The notes under the pieces are model-generated. The model was not told the origin of the DNA, did no database searches, and was given only the letters and a program-made list of their open reading frames with translations. Position numbers and translations under genes: made by a program. Shown piece by piece: positions 1 through 9,661 of a stretch of DNA of 64,000 bases (position 1 is the first letter of the stretch; each line of letters opens with the position of its first letter). Source of the DNA: Paralimibaculum aggregatum (GTDB lineage: Bacteria > Pseudomonadota > Alphaproteobacteria > Rhodobacterales > Rhodobacteraceae); the NCBI RefSeq assembly GCF_030270585.1, contig NZ_BSYI01000019.1, positions 21,798 to 85,797 of the forward strand, given 5' to 3'.

Positions 1-2
1 GC

Positions 3-398
3 GGGCCGCTCTGGATGGGCATCCGCATCGGCCTCGAGACGATCCCCGACGAGCGCGTGCTGCTGGTCGGCGCCCGCGATATCGACCCCGGCGAGGCCGA
101 GGCGCTGGAGGCCAGCCGGGTCACCCGCATCGCCCTCGAGGAGCTCGCCGAGATCGAGTTCGACGGCCCGGTGATGGTGCATTTCGACGCCGACGTGATC
201 GACCCGGCGGACTGTCCGGCCTTCGCCTATCCGGCGCCCGGGGGGCCGCCCCTCGCCGCGGTCACGGCGGCGCTGGCAGACCTCGCCGCCCGCGCCGAAC
301 TCCGCGCGATCTCGGTCAGCGGCTGGTCCGGCGGGCTCGACCGCGACCGCCACACCGCCCGCGGCGTCGCCCGGGCGGTGGCGGCGCTCACCGGCTGA
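3..398 (+). CDS. Arginase/agmatinase-family hydrolase, C-terminal part (5' end outside window)
   Basis: This is the C-terminal 131 codons or so of a ureohydrolase-fold protein; the frame is already open at the left edge. It contains VHFDADVIDP, which matches the second manganese-binding motif of the arginase/agmatinase/formiminoglutamase superfamily (family pattern DxDxxDP). The tail ISVSGWSGGLDRDRHTARGV fits the last strand and helix of the fold. In the family these enzymes hydrolyse a guanidino or formimino group using a binuclear Mn centre. The substrate cannot be assigned because the first metal motif and the specificity loop lie outside the window. The gene converges on the methyltransferase that follows. 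Confidence 0.75.
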   Translation, partial: GPLWMGIRIGLETIPDERVLLVGARDIDPGEAEALEASRVTRIALEELAEIEFDGPVMVHFDADVIDPADCPAFAYPAPGGPPLAAVTAALADLAARAELRAISVSGWSGGLDRDRHTARGVARAVAALTG

Positions 399-502
399 AC
401 CGGGCGCAACGCCCCGCCGCCTCCCATGGGTGGGCTCTTGAAGCGCCGGCCCAGGGGCGGAACCTCGACAGGGTGGGGGAGGCGGCGGCCCCGGCCCGCC
501 AC

Positions 503-1198
503 TCAGTGCACCGGCTCGAGCAGGTCGAGCCGCAGCCAGAAGGGGATGTAGCGCCCCTGCGCATCCTCGCGCACCGCCTCGGCAAAGGCGGCCGCCACCG
601 TCTCCCGCGCCGCCGCATCCACCTGCCGGCGGCGATCGACCGCCTGCATCTCGGCAATCAGCGCGTCCGCCGTCGCCACCCGGTAGCGCTCGGCATGGCG
701 CAGCGTGGCCAGCCGCCGCAGCCGTCCCGCCGCGATCTCCTCCCCGATCGCCGCCTGCGCTGCCGCGCAGACGGCGGTCTCGTCGTCGATCCAGCGCACC
801 ACCGGCCAGAGCGGGTCCGGCGCCTCGGGCTCCAGCACGGCGATCCGCCCGCCCGGGCGAAGCAGCCGCCGCGCCTCGGCCAGCGCCGCCGGCCGGTCGG
901 GCACATGATGCAGGCTCATCGAGAACAGCACGAGATCCGCGCTGCCCGCCGCAAGCCCGGTCGCCTCGGCACCGCCCCGGCGATAGACCGGCCCACCGCC
1001 CGCCGCCTCGGCCGCCGCCAGCGCCGCCGCATCCGGCTCGACCCCGGTCACCCGTGCGCCGAGCCCTGCCAGCACCCGGCTCGCGCTGCCGCTGCCGCAG
1101 CCGATATCCGCCGCATCCAGCCCCGCCACCGGGCCGAGACCCCGCGCCAGCGCCGCCTCCAGCCCGAGTTCGGGGCGCGTCACCGCATCTGCCGTCAT
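503..1198 (-). CDS. Class I SAM-dependent methyltransferase
   Basis: The gene encodes 231 residues starting MTADAVTRPEL, with GAGGAG a few bases upstream of the ATG. The SAM-binding motif I is visible as AADIGCGSGSASRVLAG, followed by the acidic GVEPD that normally contacts the ribose. LVLFSMSLHHVPDRPAALAE and LRPGGRIAVLEPE match motifs IV and V of the Methyltransf_11/25 type (UbiE-like). It probably methylates a small molecule; nothing in the sequence names the acceptor. It is divergent from the tyrosinase gene, with about 105 bases between the two start codons, and may share a regulatory region with it. Confidence 0.85.
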   Translation of the reverse strand: MTADAVTRPELGLEAALARGLGPVAGLDAADIGCGSGSASRVLAGLGARVTGVEPDAAALAAAEAAGGGPVYRRGGAEATGLAAGSADLVLFSMSLHHVPDRPAALAEARRLLRPGGRIAVLEPEAPDPLWPVVRWIDDETAVCAAAQAAIGEEIAAGRLRRLATLRHAERYRVATADALIAEMQAVDRRRQVDAAARETVAAAFAEAVREDAQGRYIPFWLRLDLLEPVH

Positions 1199-1303
1199 CG
1201 CCGTCTCCTCATCCGGGGGCTGCCTTTCGGGAAGCTCGCAAAAAAGCCGTCCTGCCCGTACTATTGCCACAAGGGATCTTTGTGCCAGCCCCGGAGCCCG
1301 ATC

Positions 1304-2932
1304 ATGTTCACCCGTCGCCGCTTCCTCTCGTCCGCCGCCGGCATCGCCGCCTTCGGCGCAACCCTGGCAGGCCGGACCCGGATCCTCGCCCAGGACGTGC
1401 CCCGGCGCCGGCCGCTCCACGAGATGGATCTCGACGACCCGGACCTGATCACCTTCCGCAACTTCGTCGGCCAGATGCGCAACAACGACCAGATCCAGGG
1501 CAGCATCGGCTGGGAGGACTTCGCGCAGGTCCATGCCCGCTTCTGCCCGCATGGCAACTGGTACTTCCTGCCCTGGCACCGCGCCTATCTGCGCATGTAC
1601 GAGCACGCCGCGCGCGAGCTCACAGGCCAGGCCGGCTTCGCGCTGCCCTACTGGGACTGGACCGCCAGCCCCGCCTTCCCCCGCGCCTTCGCCGACGAGA
1701 GTTTCGACGGCCGCCCCAACCCGCTCCACGTCCGGGGCCGCGCGGTCTCGGCACAGAACCGGATGCCGGACGACATGACCGGCGCGGCGGTGCTGGAGAG
1801 CTGCCTGCGCGAGCAGACCTACGAGCGCTTCGCCAGCTTCCGCCCGCGCGGGCAGAACAGCACCGACCCGTTCTGGATCCAGCAGCCCTCGATCCAGGCG
1901 ACGCTCGAATCCAACCCGCACAACCGGGTGCACATGATCATCGGCGCGCACATGCCCACCATGACCTCGCCGCGCGACCCGATCTTCCTGATGCATCACG
2001 GCAATGTCGACCGGATCTGGGCGCTCTGGAACGCGCAGGGCGGCAGCAACACGCGCAACCGGTTCTGGACCGACATGGTCTTCAACAACAATTTCATGAT
2101 CCTCGACGGCCGGGTCTATTCCGAGCGGGTGGCCGAGCTCCAGGTGCCGGAATCGCTCGGCTTCAGCTTCGGCTTGCCGCAGCCGGTGCCGGCCGCCGAT
2201 GGCGGCATCGCCGCGGCGCGGGAGGAGCTGCTCGCGGCCCTCGTCGCGCCGGATGGCGGCGCCGGCAGCCCCGGCATCTTCCGCCGCAGCGCCGTGCCGC
2301 CGGCCCCGGCCAGCCCGGAACGCCCGCTCAGCCTCAGCTTCGCGGTCGACACCGGCGCGCTCGGCAGCCTGCTCGGCGGCCGCCCGGTCACGGCCGAAGC
2401 GCTCGAGCCCGGGGTCGGCGCCGGCACCGGTTCCGGCGGGCTGGAGAGCGTCAGCGGGCTGCTCGGCGAGGGCGGCGGCGGCACGGGCGGCAATTTCGGC
2501 GCCGGCGAGGGCGGCGGCAGTCTCGGCAACCTGTTCGGCGAGGAGGAGAGCGGCGCTCCCGCCCCGTCCCCCACGGGCCGGCAGGAGGTCTTCGCCCTGA
2601 TCTCCGACATGGGCACCACCGCGCCCTTCACCACCGAGCTGCGGGTCTTCGTCAACAAACCCGATGCGAGCGCCGCGACGCCGCCGACCGACCCGCATTT
2701 CGCCGGGGCCGTGGCCTTCTTCGGCCTCACCGAGAAGGGCGACTGCGTCGGCGGACCGGGCAAGCCCTCGGTGGCGCTCAACATCACGCCGGTGCTCGAG
2801 CGGCTGGCCGCCGCCGGCAGCCTCTCCGGCGGGGCGGTCTCGGTACAGCTGGTGCCGGCCGGGCACGCCACGGCGGATCCCGCGGCGGCCGGCACGGTCT
2901 GCCCGGCGGAGGTTGCAATCGTCATCGCGTGA
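1304..2932 (+). CDS. Tat-exported tyrosinase (type 3 copper oxidase) with Gly-rich linker and C-terminal domain
   Basis: The protein has 542 residues. The start at MFTRRRFLSSAAG gives a twin-arginine signal, so it should be exported folded with its copper. CuA is seen as H77, H83 and H92 (HARFCPHGNWYFLPWHRAYL), with Cys81 close to H83 as in tyrosinases that form a Cys-His thioether. CuB is H206 and H210 (NPHNRVH) plus the MHHGNVDRIW pair at 231-232. These enzymes oxidise phenols to quinones. After about residue 300 comes a Gly/Ala/Pro-rich linker, then a roughly 110-residue domain with ELRVFVNKPDAS and VSVQLVPAG. It resembles the beta-barrel tail that shields plant and fungal polyphenol oxidases. 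That comparison is an inference, and the physiological substrate is unknown. Confidence 0.92.
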   Translation: MFTRRRFLSSAAGIAAFGATLAGRTRILAQDVPRRRPLHEMDLDDPDLITFRNFVGQMRNNDQIQGSIGWEDFAQVHARFCPHGNWYFLPWHRAYLRMYEHAARELTGQAGFALPYWDWTASPAFPRAFADESFDGRPNPLHVRGRAVSAQNRMPDDMTGAAVLESCLREQTYERFASFRPRGQNSTDPFWIQQPSIQATLESNPHNRVHMIIGAHMPTMTSPRDPIFLMHHGNVDRIWALWNAQGGSNTRNRFWTDMVFNNNFMILDGRVYSERVAELQVPESLGFSFGLPQPVPAADGGIAAAREELLAALVAPDGGAGSPGIFRRSAVPPAPASPERPLSLSFAVDTGALGSLLGGRPVTAEALEPGVGAGTGSGGLESVSGLLGEGGGGTGGNFGAGEGGGSLGNLFGEEESGAPAPSPTGRQEVFALISDMGTTAPFTTELRVFVNKPDASAATPPTDPHFAGAVAFFGLTEKGDCVGGPGKPSVALNITPVLERLAAAGSLSGGAVSVQLVPAGHATADPAAAGTVCPAEVAIVIA

Positions 2933-2953
2933 GGCGGCGCAAGGGAGGAACGG

Positions 2954-3424
2954 ATGAACGGGACGTTGCGGCTGCTGGCGGTGGCCCTGGTCATCGGGGC
3001 CGGCGCGGTCTGGTATCTCTACGAGAACGGCGGCCCGGCGGAGGATGCTGCTGCGCCGCCGCCGGAGGGCCCGGCGGCGCTGGCCGCGGGCGAGACGGTG
3101 CGGCTCTGCCTGCCGGCGGGCACCGGCGCGGAGGCCCGCGCGATGCTGGTGCTCGAGGCCTATACGCCGCCCGCGACAGGCGATGGCAGCATCGCGGTGC
3201 AGTGGCCGGGCGCGGCGGCGCCGCAATATGTCGCGGTGTTCCCGGCAACGGCATTCTCGGTCGCCGAGGGCGCCGAGCCGAAACGCTTCCTGCTCGGCCC
3301 GCCTCCGGAGACCGCCGGCGCGGGCCCGCTCTGTGCCGAGGTGTCGGTGGGTGACGGCAGCACCGCCCAGGCCGATGCCGGGGCACCGGCGGCCCGGCTC
3401 CGCATCGAGATCGTCGAGGAGTGA
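2954..3424 (+). CDS. Small membrane-anchored periplasmic protein next to tyrosinase
   Basis: The product has 156 residues and no family I recognise. Residues 4-21 (TLRLLAVALVIGAGAVWY) form one hydrophobic segment, either an uncleaved signal anchor or a signal peptide. The rest is Ala/Pro/Gly-rich with two Cys (in VRLCLPAG and GPLCAEVS), probably a small beta-rich periplasmic domain. The ATG follows GGGAGGA and lies 21 bases after the tyrosinase stop, so the two genes are probably co-transcribed. A role as a tyrosinase partner is an inference from position only. It does not resemble the MelC1 copper chaperone of Streptomyces in length or His content. Confidence 0.7.
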   Translation: MNGTLRLLAVALVIGAGAVWYLYENGGPAEDAAAPPPEGPAALAAGETVRLCLPAGTGAEARAMLVLEAYTPPATGDGSIAVQWPGAAAPQYVAVFPATAFSVAEGAEPKRFLLGPPPETAGAGPLCAEVSVGDGSTAQADAGAPAARLRIEIVEE

Positions 3425-4229
3425 CTCTCTGCCCGGCCCCTGAGAAGCCAGACGGTTCCGGCGGGCCGTGGCACTATTCGGTTGCCACATCGGATGAAGC
3501 CACGGGCTGCCCGGACCAGAAAAGCACGCCGCGGCACCGCACCGCGCGAGCCACCTGACCCGCCCGGAGCGGGCGCCGCCGAAGCCGCCCGGACACGCAA
3601 AGGGCAGAGCTGCGGCAAGGCGCAGTCACCATTCTCTGCATCGCCAGGACCGGCCGCCGGCGGGCGATGTCGCCGAAGGTGTACGCCAATCTCGATCATG
3701 CAGCGGCACGCCCACGACCCCGCGCACCGGCGGACTGCCGCAGGCGATCCGGCTCGAACTCACCAAGCGGACCCGCGAGCTTCTGGGCGCGCCGCACGGC
3801 CGATGCTGGGGCAGCCGACAGCCAGAGCGCGAACACCACCGAAGGCGGCGCCATTCGCGGCCATGACGCGGACAGGAAAACAATGGCCGCAGGCGCCACG
3901 CAGCCGCGGACATCATCGACCTGCTCTTCGCCCTCCTCGTTCAGGCCACGCGCGCCCGTGGTCGAGACTCAGGCGCGTCTTCGCCGCTGCTGGCAGCGGC
4001 CAGCCCGTACCCGACCAGGCTCGGCGAGCCGGATAGGGGAACCTGCCAGATTTGCCGCTTCCGCTCGGCGTGCAGGAGGTCGGTGACCTCGCATGCCGGT
4101 TCGATCCGCTCGCGGGTCACGGTCTGAGGACAGGGGCGCCATCTTCGCCAGCCGGGAGACGGCCTTCGCGAACCATCTCCCCGCGATCTGCATCGTCGTG
4201 GACGCAGCCTGGCCGAAGGGGCCGCGCGG
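3425..4229. other. About 800 bases with no recognisable gene
   Basis: Open frames exist on both strands but their translations are Arg/Pro/Ser-rich and match no family I know. None has a good ribosome binding site plus codon bias like the neighbours. The third-position GC preference seen elsewhere is weak here (for example around 3600-3720 and 3880-4000). No tRNA, terminator or long repeat was seen. It may hold a decayed gene or a remnant of an insertion. Confidence 0.5.
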
Positions 4230-5141
4230 TCAGCCCCCGCGCCCGATCAGCGCCATCAGTTCGCGCCATTCCCCGGCCGAGAGCCCGGAGCCTTCGCGCT
4301 CCACCGTCTCGCCCGCGAGCATGCGGCACAGCACCGCCATGCCCGGCCCGGAGATCTGCGCCGCATTGAGGCGGTAATCCTCGAAGGCGGCCCAGGTCAG
4401 CGGCACCCAGTCGCGCACCACCTCGCCGATCGCCTCGGCATAGGCGCGGATTTCCCACTGCGCATGGGCATCGCCGCGCAGCCGCAGGAAATGCATCAGG
4501 TTGTGCAGATTGGTCTTCCAGTACCACTGTGTGTAGATGTTGGCCGGCAGCGCCATGCGGGCGAGCTCGCGGGCGAGCCCCGGGCCCTCCTCGTCGAGCA
4601 TCGCCTCGTAGTCGCCATAGGCCCGCGCCGCGCCGTCCTTCAGCAATGCCAGCACGAGGGCCGCATCGTCGCCCTCGAGCACGGCCCCGCGGCCCTGCCG
4701 GTTGGTGGCGGACTGCGCCGCCAGCGCCTCCGGGGCCGGGATGTAGAACTCCCGGTCGAGCACCGAGTAGCGCGCCGAGATCTCGTTGACGCTGGCGGTG
4801 CGGTGGCGGATCCACTGCCGCGCCACGAAGAGCGGCAGCTTCACGTGCAGCTTGATCTCGCACATCTCGAAGGGGGTGGAGTGCCAGTGCCGCATCAGGT
4901 AGCGGATCAGCCCGGCATCGTCGCGCACCGTGCGGGTGCCGGCGCCATAGGAGACCCGCGCCGCCTGCACCACCGCGGCGTCGTCGCCCATGTAGTCGAC
5001 CACCCGGACCAGCCCGTGATCCAGCACCGGGATCGGCGCGTGCAGCCGGGCCTCCAGCGCCGGCACCACGGGGCGCAGGGTCGCGGCGCTATGACCGCGC
5101 GCCTCGGCGATCTCCCCCTGTTGTTCCTCGGTCAGCGGCAT
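4230..5141 (-). CDS. thyX: Flavin-dependent thymidylate synthase ThyX
   Basis: ThyX makes dTMP from dUMP using FAD, NADPH and methylene-tetrahydrofolate, replacing ThyA. The protein has 303 residues from [11 protein letters not shown], chosen because GGGGGAG lies six bases upstream; ATGs further upstream lack this. The signature [15 protein letters not shown] matches the ThyX motif RHRxxSxNxxSxR. Supporting family features are [33 protein letters not shown], and the C-terminal [20 protein letters not shown]. It is divergent from the glyoxalase gene, with only about 70 bases between the starts, which include a TATA-like stretch at 5186-5194. Confidence 0.96.
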   Translation of the reverse strand: MPLTEEQQGEIAEARGHSAATLRPVVPALEARLHAPIPVLDHGLVRVVDYMGDDAAVVQAARVSYGAGTRTVRDDAGLIRYLMRHWHSTPFEMCEIKLHVKLPLFVARQWIRHRTASVNEISARYSVLDREFYIPAPEALAAQSATNRQGRGAVLEGDDAALVLALLKDGAARAYGDYEAMLDEEGPGLARELARMALPANIYTQWYWKTNLHNLMHFLRLRGDAHAQWEIRAYAEAIGEVVRDWVPLTWAAFEDYRLNAAQISGPGMAVLCRMLAGETVEREGSGLSAGEWRELMALIGRGG

Positions 5142-5212
5142 ATGTTCTCCCCCGTGCATGGCGGCTGAATCGTCATCCAACATCTTGTATATAGCCAGAG
5201 AGGGACCACGAG

Positions 5213-5641
5213 ATGAAGATCGAATATCTGCATACCATGGTGCGCGTGCGCGATATCGAGGCCTCCAAGCGGTTCTACTGCGACCTGCTCGGGCTCGAGG
5301 AGGTGCGCCGCTACGACAACGAGGCCGGCAAGTTCACCCTGGTGTTCCTCGCCCCCCCGGGCCAGAGCGACGCCCAGGTCGAGCTCACCTACAACTGGGG
5401 CTCCGAGGAGGAGTACACCGGCGGGCGGAATTTCGGCCATCTCGCCTATCGTGTCGAGAACATCTACGACATGTGCGAGCGGCTGCAGAAGGGCGGCGTC
5501 ACCATCAACCGCCCGCCGCGCGACGGCCGCATGGCCTTCGTGAAATCGCCGGACGGGATCTCGGTGGAGCTGCTGCAGATGGGCGACCCGCTGCCGCCGC
5601 AGGAGCCCTGGACGAGCATGGAGAACACCGGCACCTGGTGA
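5213..5641 (+). CDS. VOC-family lactoylglutathione lyase-like protein
   Basis: The product has 142 residues, the usual size for glyoxalase I-type vicinal oxygen chelate proteins. It has the two beta-alpha-beta-beta-beta halves: [20 protein letters not shown] at the start and [19 protein letters not shown] in the middle. Candidate metal ligands are His7, the Glu in QVELTYNW, His of GHLAY and Glu in SVELLQ. Glyoxalase I converts the methylglyoxal-glutathione adduct to S-lactoylglutathione. The sequence suits that role, but VOC proteins are diverse and specificity is not proven. The ATG is preceded by AGAGAGGGA. Confidence 0.82.
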   Translation: MKIEYLHTMVRVRDIEASKRFYCDLLGLEEVRRYDNEAGKFTLVFLAPPGQSDAQVELTYNWGSEEEYTGGRNFGHLAYRVENIYDMCERLQKGGVTINRPPRDGRMAFVKSPDGISVELLQMGDPLPPQEPWTSMENTGTW

Positions 5642-5747
5642 TCGCCGGGGCGCCGGGGCGGTGCATCCTCCGTCGCCCCGACACCGTTTTTGTGACAGAC
5701 TGGAGCGGCGCTCCCATCGTCGGGGCGCGCCGCTTCGGGAGTGGGTG

Positions 5748-6443
5748 ATGCGAGAGGCCCTGCGCCGCAACCGCCTGCGTGCATGCCTCGCCGCAGCCCT
5801 GCTGCTCGCGCCGGTCAGAGCCCCCGCCTGCGCGCTCGCGCTGATCTTCGCGCTCGACGTCTCCGCCTCGATCGACGGCAAGGAATATCGCCAGCAGCGC
5901 GACGGGCTGGCGGCGGCGCTGCTCGATGCGGGCGTGCAGGAGGCGATCCTGGCGCAGCCCGGCGGCGTCGCCTTTGCCGCCTATGAATGGTCCGGCCGCT
6001 ACCAGCAGGACATGATGCTGCCCTGGACCGCGGTGACCGACCGCGCGGGCATCACCGGGGTTTCCGCCGCCATCGCCGGCCACCCGCGCAGCTATGCCGA
6101 GTTTCCCACCGCGATCGGCTATGCGCTCGGCTATGGCGCGGTGCTGATGCGCGGCGCGCCGGACTGCACGCGCCGGGTGATCGACATTTCCGGCGACGGC
6201 ATCGGCAACGAGGGCTTCGGGCCGGAGGCGGCCTATCGCGAGTTCGGCTTCCGCGGGATCACGGTGAACGGGCTCGCCATCGACCCGGGCGACGGCACGG
6301 TGCTGGACTATTATCTCGCGCGCATCCCGCATGGCGAGGGCGCCTTCATCGAGCATGCCCGCGGCTTCGCCGACTATGCCGCCGCGATCCGGCGCAAGCT
6401 GCTGCGCGAGCTGTTCGGCCCGCAGATGGTGCAGGCGCGATGA
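5748..6443 (+). CDS. DUF1194 secreted VWA-like protein, copy 1
   Basis: The product has 231 residues, with an N-terminal hydrophobic signal (ACLAAALLLAPVRAPA) ending just before a conserved Cys. It carries a MIDAS-like metal motif, DVSASIDG (DxSxS), and DISGDGIGNEG further on, both typical of DUF1194, a von Willebrand A-like periplasmic family. VWA domains usually bind protein partners through a divalent metal; the partner is unknown. GGGAG precedes the start. The stop overlaps the next start by ATGA, so the pair is probably translated together. Confidence 0.85.
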   Translation: MREALRRNRLRACLAAALLLAPVRAPACALALIFALDVSASIDGKEYRQQRDGLAAALLDAGVQEAILAQPGGVAFAAYEWSGRYQQDMMLPWTAVTDRAGITGVSAAIAGHPRSYAEFPTAIGYALGYGAVLMRGAPDCTRRVIDISGDGIGNEGFGPEAAYREFGFRGITVNGLAIDPGDGTVLDYYLARIPHGEGAFIEHARGFADYAAAIRRKLLRELFGPQMVQAR

Positions 6444-7135
6444 GCCGGGGCGTCGCGGCGCGCCTCGCCGCCTGCCTGATCGCCGCCTTTCCGGGGACGG
6501 CAGGGGCCTGCGCGCTGCAGCTCGTGCTGGCCATGGACGTCTCGGGCTCGATCAACGCCCGCGAGCACGCGCTGCAGACCGGCGGGCTGGCCGCGGCCTT
6601 CGAGTCCGAGGCGCTGGCCAATGCGGTGGCGGCGCTCGAGGGCGGCATGCTGGTCACCTTCACGCAGTGGTCCGGCGGCTCGCGGCAGCGGCAGATGACC
6701 TCCTGGCGCAAGGTCACGAAGCCGGAGCACCTGCGCGCCTTCGCCGCCGAGATCCGCGCCGCGCCGCGGGAATGGCGAAACTTCTCCACCGCCATCGGCG
6801 AGGCCCTGCTGCATGCCGAGCTGGTGAGCCGCGGCGCGCCGCTGCCCTGCCTGCGCCGGGTGATCGACGTCTCGGGCGACGGCGTCTCTAACGAGGGCCG
6901 CCCGCCGCGCGCCATCGCCGACGGGCTCGAGGCGCAGGGCTTCACCGTCAACGGGCTGGTGATCCGCGGCGCCGATCCGGACCCGGTGGAGCACTATCTG
7001 AGCGAGGTGATCGCCGGGCCCGGCGCCTTCGTCGAAGTGGCGGAGGATTTCGAGGACTATCCCCGCGCCATCCTGCGCAAGCTGCTGCGCGAGATCGACC
7101 AGCCGATGATGGTCTCCGAAGCGCCGCCGCAATGA
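6440..7135 (+). CDS. DUF1194 secreted VWA-like protein, copy 2
   Basis: This paralogue of the preceding gene is also exactly 231 residues. It has a signal peptide (AARLAACLIAAFPGTAGA), the MIDAS-like DVSGSINA and DVSGDGVSNEG. The two proteins also share GACAL/PACAL after the signal, FTQWSG/YEWSG, NFSTAIG/EFPTAIG and an RKLLRE tail. The ATGA overlap with copy 1 and the similar domain plan suggest an old tandem duplication with strong divergence. The function is unknown; the pair may work as a heterodimer, which is an inference. Confidence 0.85.
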   Translation: MSRGVAARLAACLIAAFPGTAGACALQLVLAMDVSGSINAREHALQTGGLAAAFESEALANAVAALEGGMLVTFTQWSGGSRQRQMTSWRKVTKPEHLRAFAAEIRAAPREWRNFSTAIGEALLHAELVSRGAPLPCLRRVIDVSGDGVSNEGRPPRAIADGLEAQGFTVNGLVIRGADPDPVEHYLSEVIAGPGAFVEVAEDFEDYPRAILRKLLREIDQPMMVSEAPPQ

Positions 7136-7191
7136 CTTGACCTGGTGTCGCGGGGCGCGGATCATCCCCGGGGCTTCATCGGAGGACAGCC

Positions 7192-7944
7192 ATGCGCGCC
7201 CTGCATCTGCCCCTGGCTCTGCCAGTCGCCGCCCTGGCGCTCGTTGCCGCCAGCGGCACGGAGGCGGAGGCGGTGCGCTACCGGCTCGACGTCGCGGTGA
7301 CCGGCTTCGACCTCGCGGCCGACCCGCCGCCGCCGAACGATGCGCATTTCTCCCATATCGGCGGCGCCACCCATACCGGCGCCATGGATTTCTGGGAGGT
7401 CGGCGGGCTGCTCACCCCGGGGCTGATCCGGATGGCCGAGATCGGCAGCGTCGACCAGTTCGTCGCCGAGGATGTCGCCGCGGCGGTCACCGCCGGCACC
7501 GCGGGCGCACCGATCGCCTTCGAGCAGTGGTTCTGCCCCGGTTTCGTGAGCGATGCGCGCTGCGGCGGACTCACCGTCTATATCGACATGGACGAGGCCT
7601 TCCCGCTGCTGACTCTGGTCAGCATGATCGGCCCGAGCCCGGACTGGTTCGTCGGCGTCGACGGGCTGGAGATGCATGACGGCACCGACTGGGTGGACCA
7701 TCTGGTGGTCGAGCTCCAGACCTATGACGGCGGCACCCGCAGCGGCAATGCCTGGGCGATCGGCGGGCCGCAGAACGACCCGCAGGCGGCGGTGACGCTG
7801 ATCACCGACGCCACCGGGCAGCTCGTCGGCGGCGACCCGGTGGGCAGCTTCACCTTCACCCGGGTCGACGTGCCGCTGCCGGCCGCCGGCTGGCTGCTGC
7901 TGGCCGGGCTTGCAGGGCTCGGGCTGCGGGCGCGCCGGGGCTGA
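7192..7944 (+). CDS. Spondin-domain protein with VPLPA-CTERM sorting tail
   Basis: The product has 250 residues. An N-terminal signal peptide (about 1-26) is followed by a bacterial spondin-type domain. Visible features are [20 protein letters not shown], where ligands and partners bind in that family, and [16 protein letters not shown]. The C-terminus is [20 protein letters not shown] plus a basic end. That is the VPLPA-CTERM signal, thought to be processed by exosortase XrtD, so the protein is probably surface or extracellular-matrix material. No exosortase gene lies in the window. GGAGGACAGCC precedes the ATG. Confidence 0.82.
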   Translation: MRALHLPLALPVAALALVAASGTEAEAVRYRLDVAVTGFDLAADPPPPNDAHFSHIGGATHTGAMDFWEVGGLLTPGLIRMAEIGSVDQFVAEDVAAAVTAGTAGAPIAFEQWFCPGFVSDARCGGLTVYIDMDEAFPLLTLVSMIGPSPDWFVGVDGLEMHDGTDWVDHLVVELQTYDGGTRSGNAWAIGGPQNDPQAAVTLITDATGQLVGGDPVGSFTFTRVDVPLPAAGWLLLAGLAGLGLRARRG

Positions 7945-7962
7945 CGGCCGGCGCCCGCGCCC

Positions 7963-9552
7963 TCAGTGGCGGAAATGCCGCATGCCGGTGAACACCATGG
8001 CCAGCCCCGCCGCGTCGGCCGCCGCGATCACCTCGGCGTCGCGCATCGAGCCGCCGGGCTGGATCACCGCCGTGGCGCCGGCCTCGGCCGCCACCAGCAG
8101 ACCGTCGGCAAAGGGGAAGAAGGCGTCCGAGGCCACCACCGAGCCCTCGGTGGTCGGCCGCTCGAGCCCCAGCGCCTCGGCCATCTCGGCGGATTTGCGC
8201 GCCGCGATCCGCGCCGAATCGACCCGGCTCATCTGCCCGGCGCCGATGCCCACGGTCGCCCCGCCCTTCACATAGACGATGGCGTTCGACTTCACGTGCT
8301 TGGCGACATGCCAGGCGAAGAGGAGATCGGCCATCTCCGCCTCGGTGGGGGCGCGTTTCGTCACCACCTTCAGCGCTGCCGGATCGAGCGGCAGGGCATC
8401 GGCGTCCTGCACCAGATAGCCGCCGGCGACATTGCGCGTGGCGAGCCGCGGCGCCGCCGGATCGGGCAGCTCGTCGGTGGTCATCAGGCGCAGGTTGGGC
8501 TTGGCGGAAAACACCTCGCGGGCGTCGGCATCGGCGCCGGGGGCGATCACCACCTCGGTGAAGATCTCCAGGATGGCCTGCGCGGTCGCCCGGTCGAGCC
8601 GGGTGTTGAGCGCCACCACGCCGCCGAAGGCCGAGACGCGGTCGCAGTCGAAGGCCGCGCGATAGGCCGCCTCGAGGCTCGCGCCCCGGCCCACGCCGCA
8701 GGGATTGGCATGCTTGATGATCGCGCAGGCCGGTCCCTCGGCCGGGTCGAACTCCGCGACCAGCTCATAGGCGGCATCGGTGTCGTTGATGTTGTTGTAG
8801 CTGAGCGGCTTGCCCTGCAGCAGCTCGGCGGTGGCCACCCCGGGCCGGGCCGAGCCGTCGGAATAGAGCGCCGCCGCCTGGTGCGGGTTCTCGCCATAGC
8901 GCAGCTTCTCGAGCTGGCGCCCGGCAAAGACCCGCCGCCGCGGCCAGGGCTCGCCGGTGGCGTTCGCGAGCCAGGACGAGACCGCCGCGTCATAGGCCCC
9001 GGTGCGGCCATAGGCGATGGCGGCGAGGCGGGCGCGGGTCGCGGCGCGGGTGCCGCCATGGCTCTCGATCTCGGTCAGCACGGTCTCGTAGTCGGCCGGG
9101 TCGATCAGCACGGCGACGCTGGCATGGTTCTTCGCCGCGGCGCGGATCATCGCCGGGCCGCCGATGTCGATGTTCTCGACACAGTCGGCATAGCTCGCGC
9201 CGCGCGCCACGGTGGCCTCGAAGGGGTAGAGATTGACCACCAGGAGGTCGATCGGCCCGATGCCGTGCTCGGCCATCGCGGCGCGGTGCTCGGGGTTGTC
9301 GCGGTCGGCCAACAGCCCGCCATGGATCATCGGGTGCAGCGTCTTGACCCGGCCGTCCATCATCTCGGGAAACTGGGTGACATCCGAGACGTCGCGCACG
9401 CCGATGCCGGCCTCGCGGAGCTGCGCCGCCGAGCCTCCGGTGGAGAGGAGCGCGATGCCGGCCTCCGAGAGCCGGCGGGCGAGATCGGTGAGGCCGGTCT
9501 TGTCGGCGACGGAGAGGAGCGCGGTGCGCACGGGGCGGATATCGCTGGTCAT
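7963..9552 (-). CDS. purH: Bifunctional AICAR transformylase/IMP cyclohydrolase PurH
   Basis: PurH carries out the last two steps of IMP synthesis: formylation of AICAR and ring closure. The 529-residue length is normal. The start at [20 protein letters not shown] is preferred over an ATG seven codons upstream because it follows AGGGATGCTCC and matches the family N-terminus. The N-terminal IMP cyclohydrolase part has [14 protein letters not shown]. The C-terminal transformylase has [11 protein letters not shown] and [11 protein letters not shown]. The gene converges on the spondin-domain gene with only about 18 bases between the stops. Confidence 0.97.
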   Translation of the reverse strand: MTSDIRPVRTALLSVADKTGLTDLARRLSEAGIALLSTGGSAAQLREAGIGVRDVSDVTQFPEMMDGRVKTLHPMIHGGLLADRDNPEHRAAMAEHGIGPIDLLVVNLYPFEATVARGASYADCVENIDIGGPAMIRAAAKNHASVAVLIDPADYETVLTEIESHGGTRAATRARLAAIAYGRTGAYDAAVSSWLANATGEPWPRRRVFAGRQLEKLRYGENPHQAAALYSDGSARPGVATAELLQGKPLSYNNINDTDAAYELVAEFDPAEGPACAIIKHANPCGVGRGASLEAAYRAAFDCDRVSAFGGVVALNTRLDRATAQAILEIFTEVVIAPGADADAREVFSAKPNLRLMTTDELPDPAAPRLATRNVAGGYLVQDADALPLDPAALKVVTKRAPTEAEMADLLFAWHVAKHVKSNAIVYVKGGATVGIGAGQMSRVDSARIAARKSAEMAEALGLERPTTEGSVVASDAFFPFADGLLVAAEAGATAVIQPGGSMRDAEVIAAADAAGLAMVFTGMRHFRH

Positions 9553-9661
9553 CGGAGCATCCCTGGCAAGCATGGGCGCGGCGGGCGCGCCGGATTTGGC
9601 GCCCGCATAGCCTCTCGTGGGGCCCGAGGCCAGTGCCCGCGGTGTCGCTGGGGCGCCGCCG

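Noticed and set aside
503..3490. Very long open frame on the minus strand (about 995 codons) across the tyrosinase gene
   Set aside because: Only its last 231 codons are a recognisable methyltransferase. The rest is the antisense of the tyrosinase gene, and long antisense frames arise from the high third-position GC.
4052..4377. Short plus-strand frames overlapping the end of thyX
   Set aside because: They are Arg/Pro/Ser-rich, overlap a conserved gene and have no ribosome binding site.
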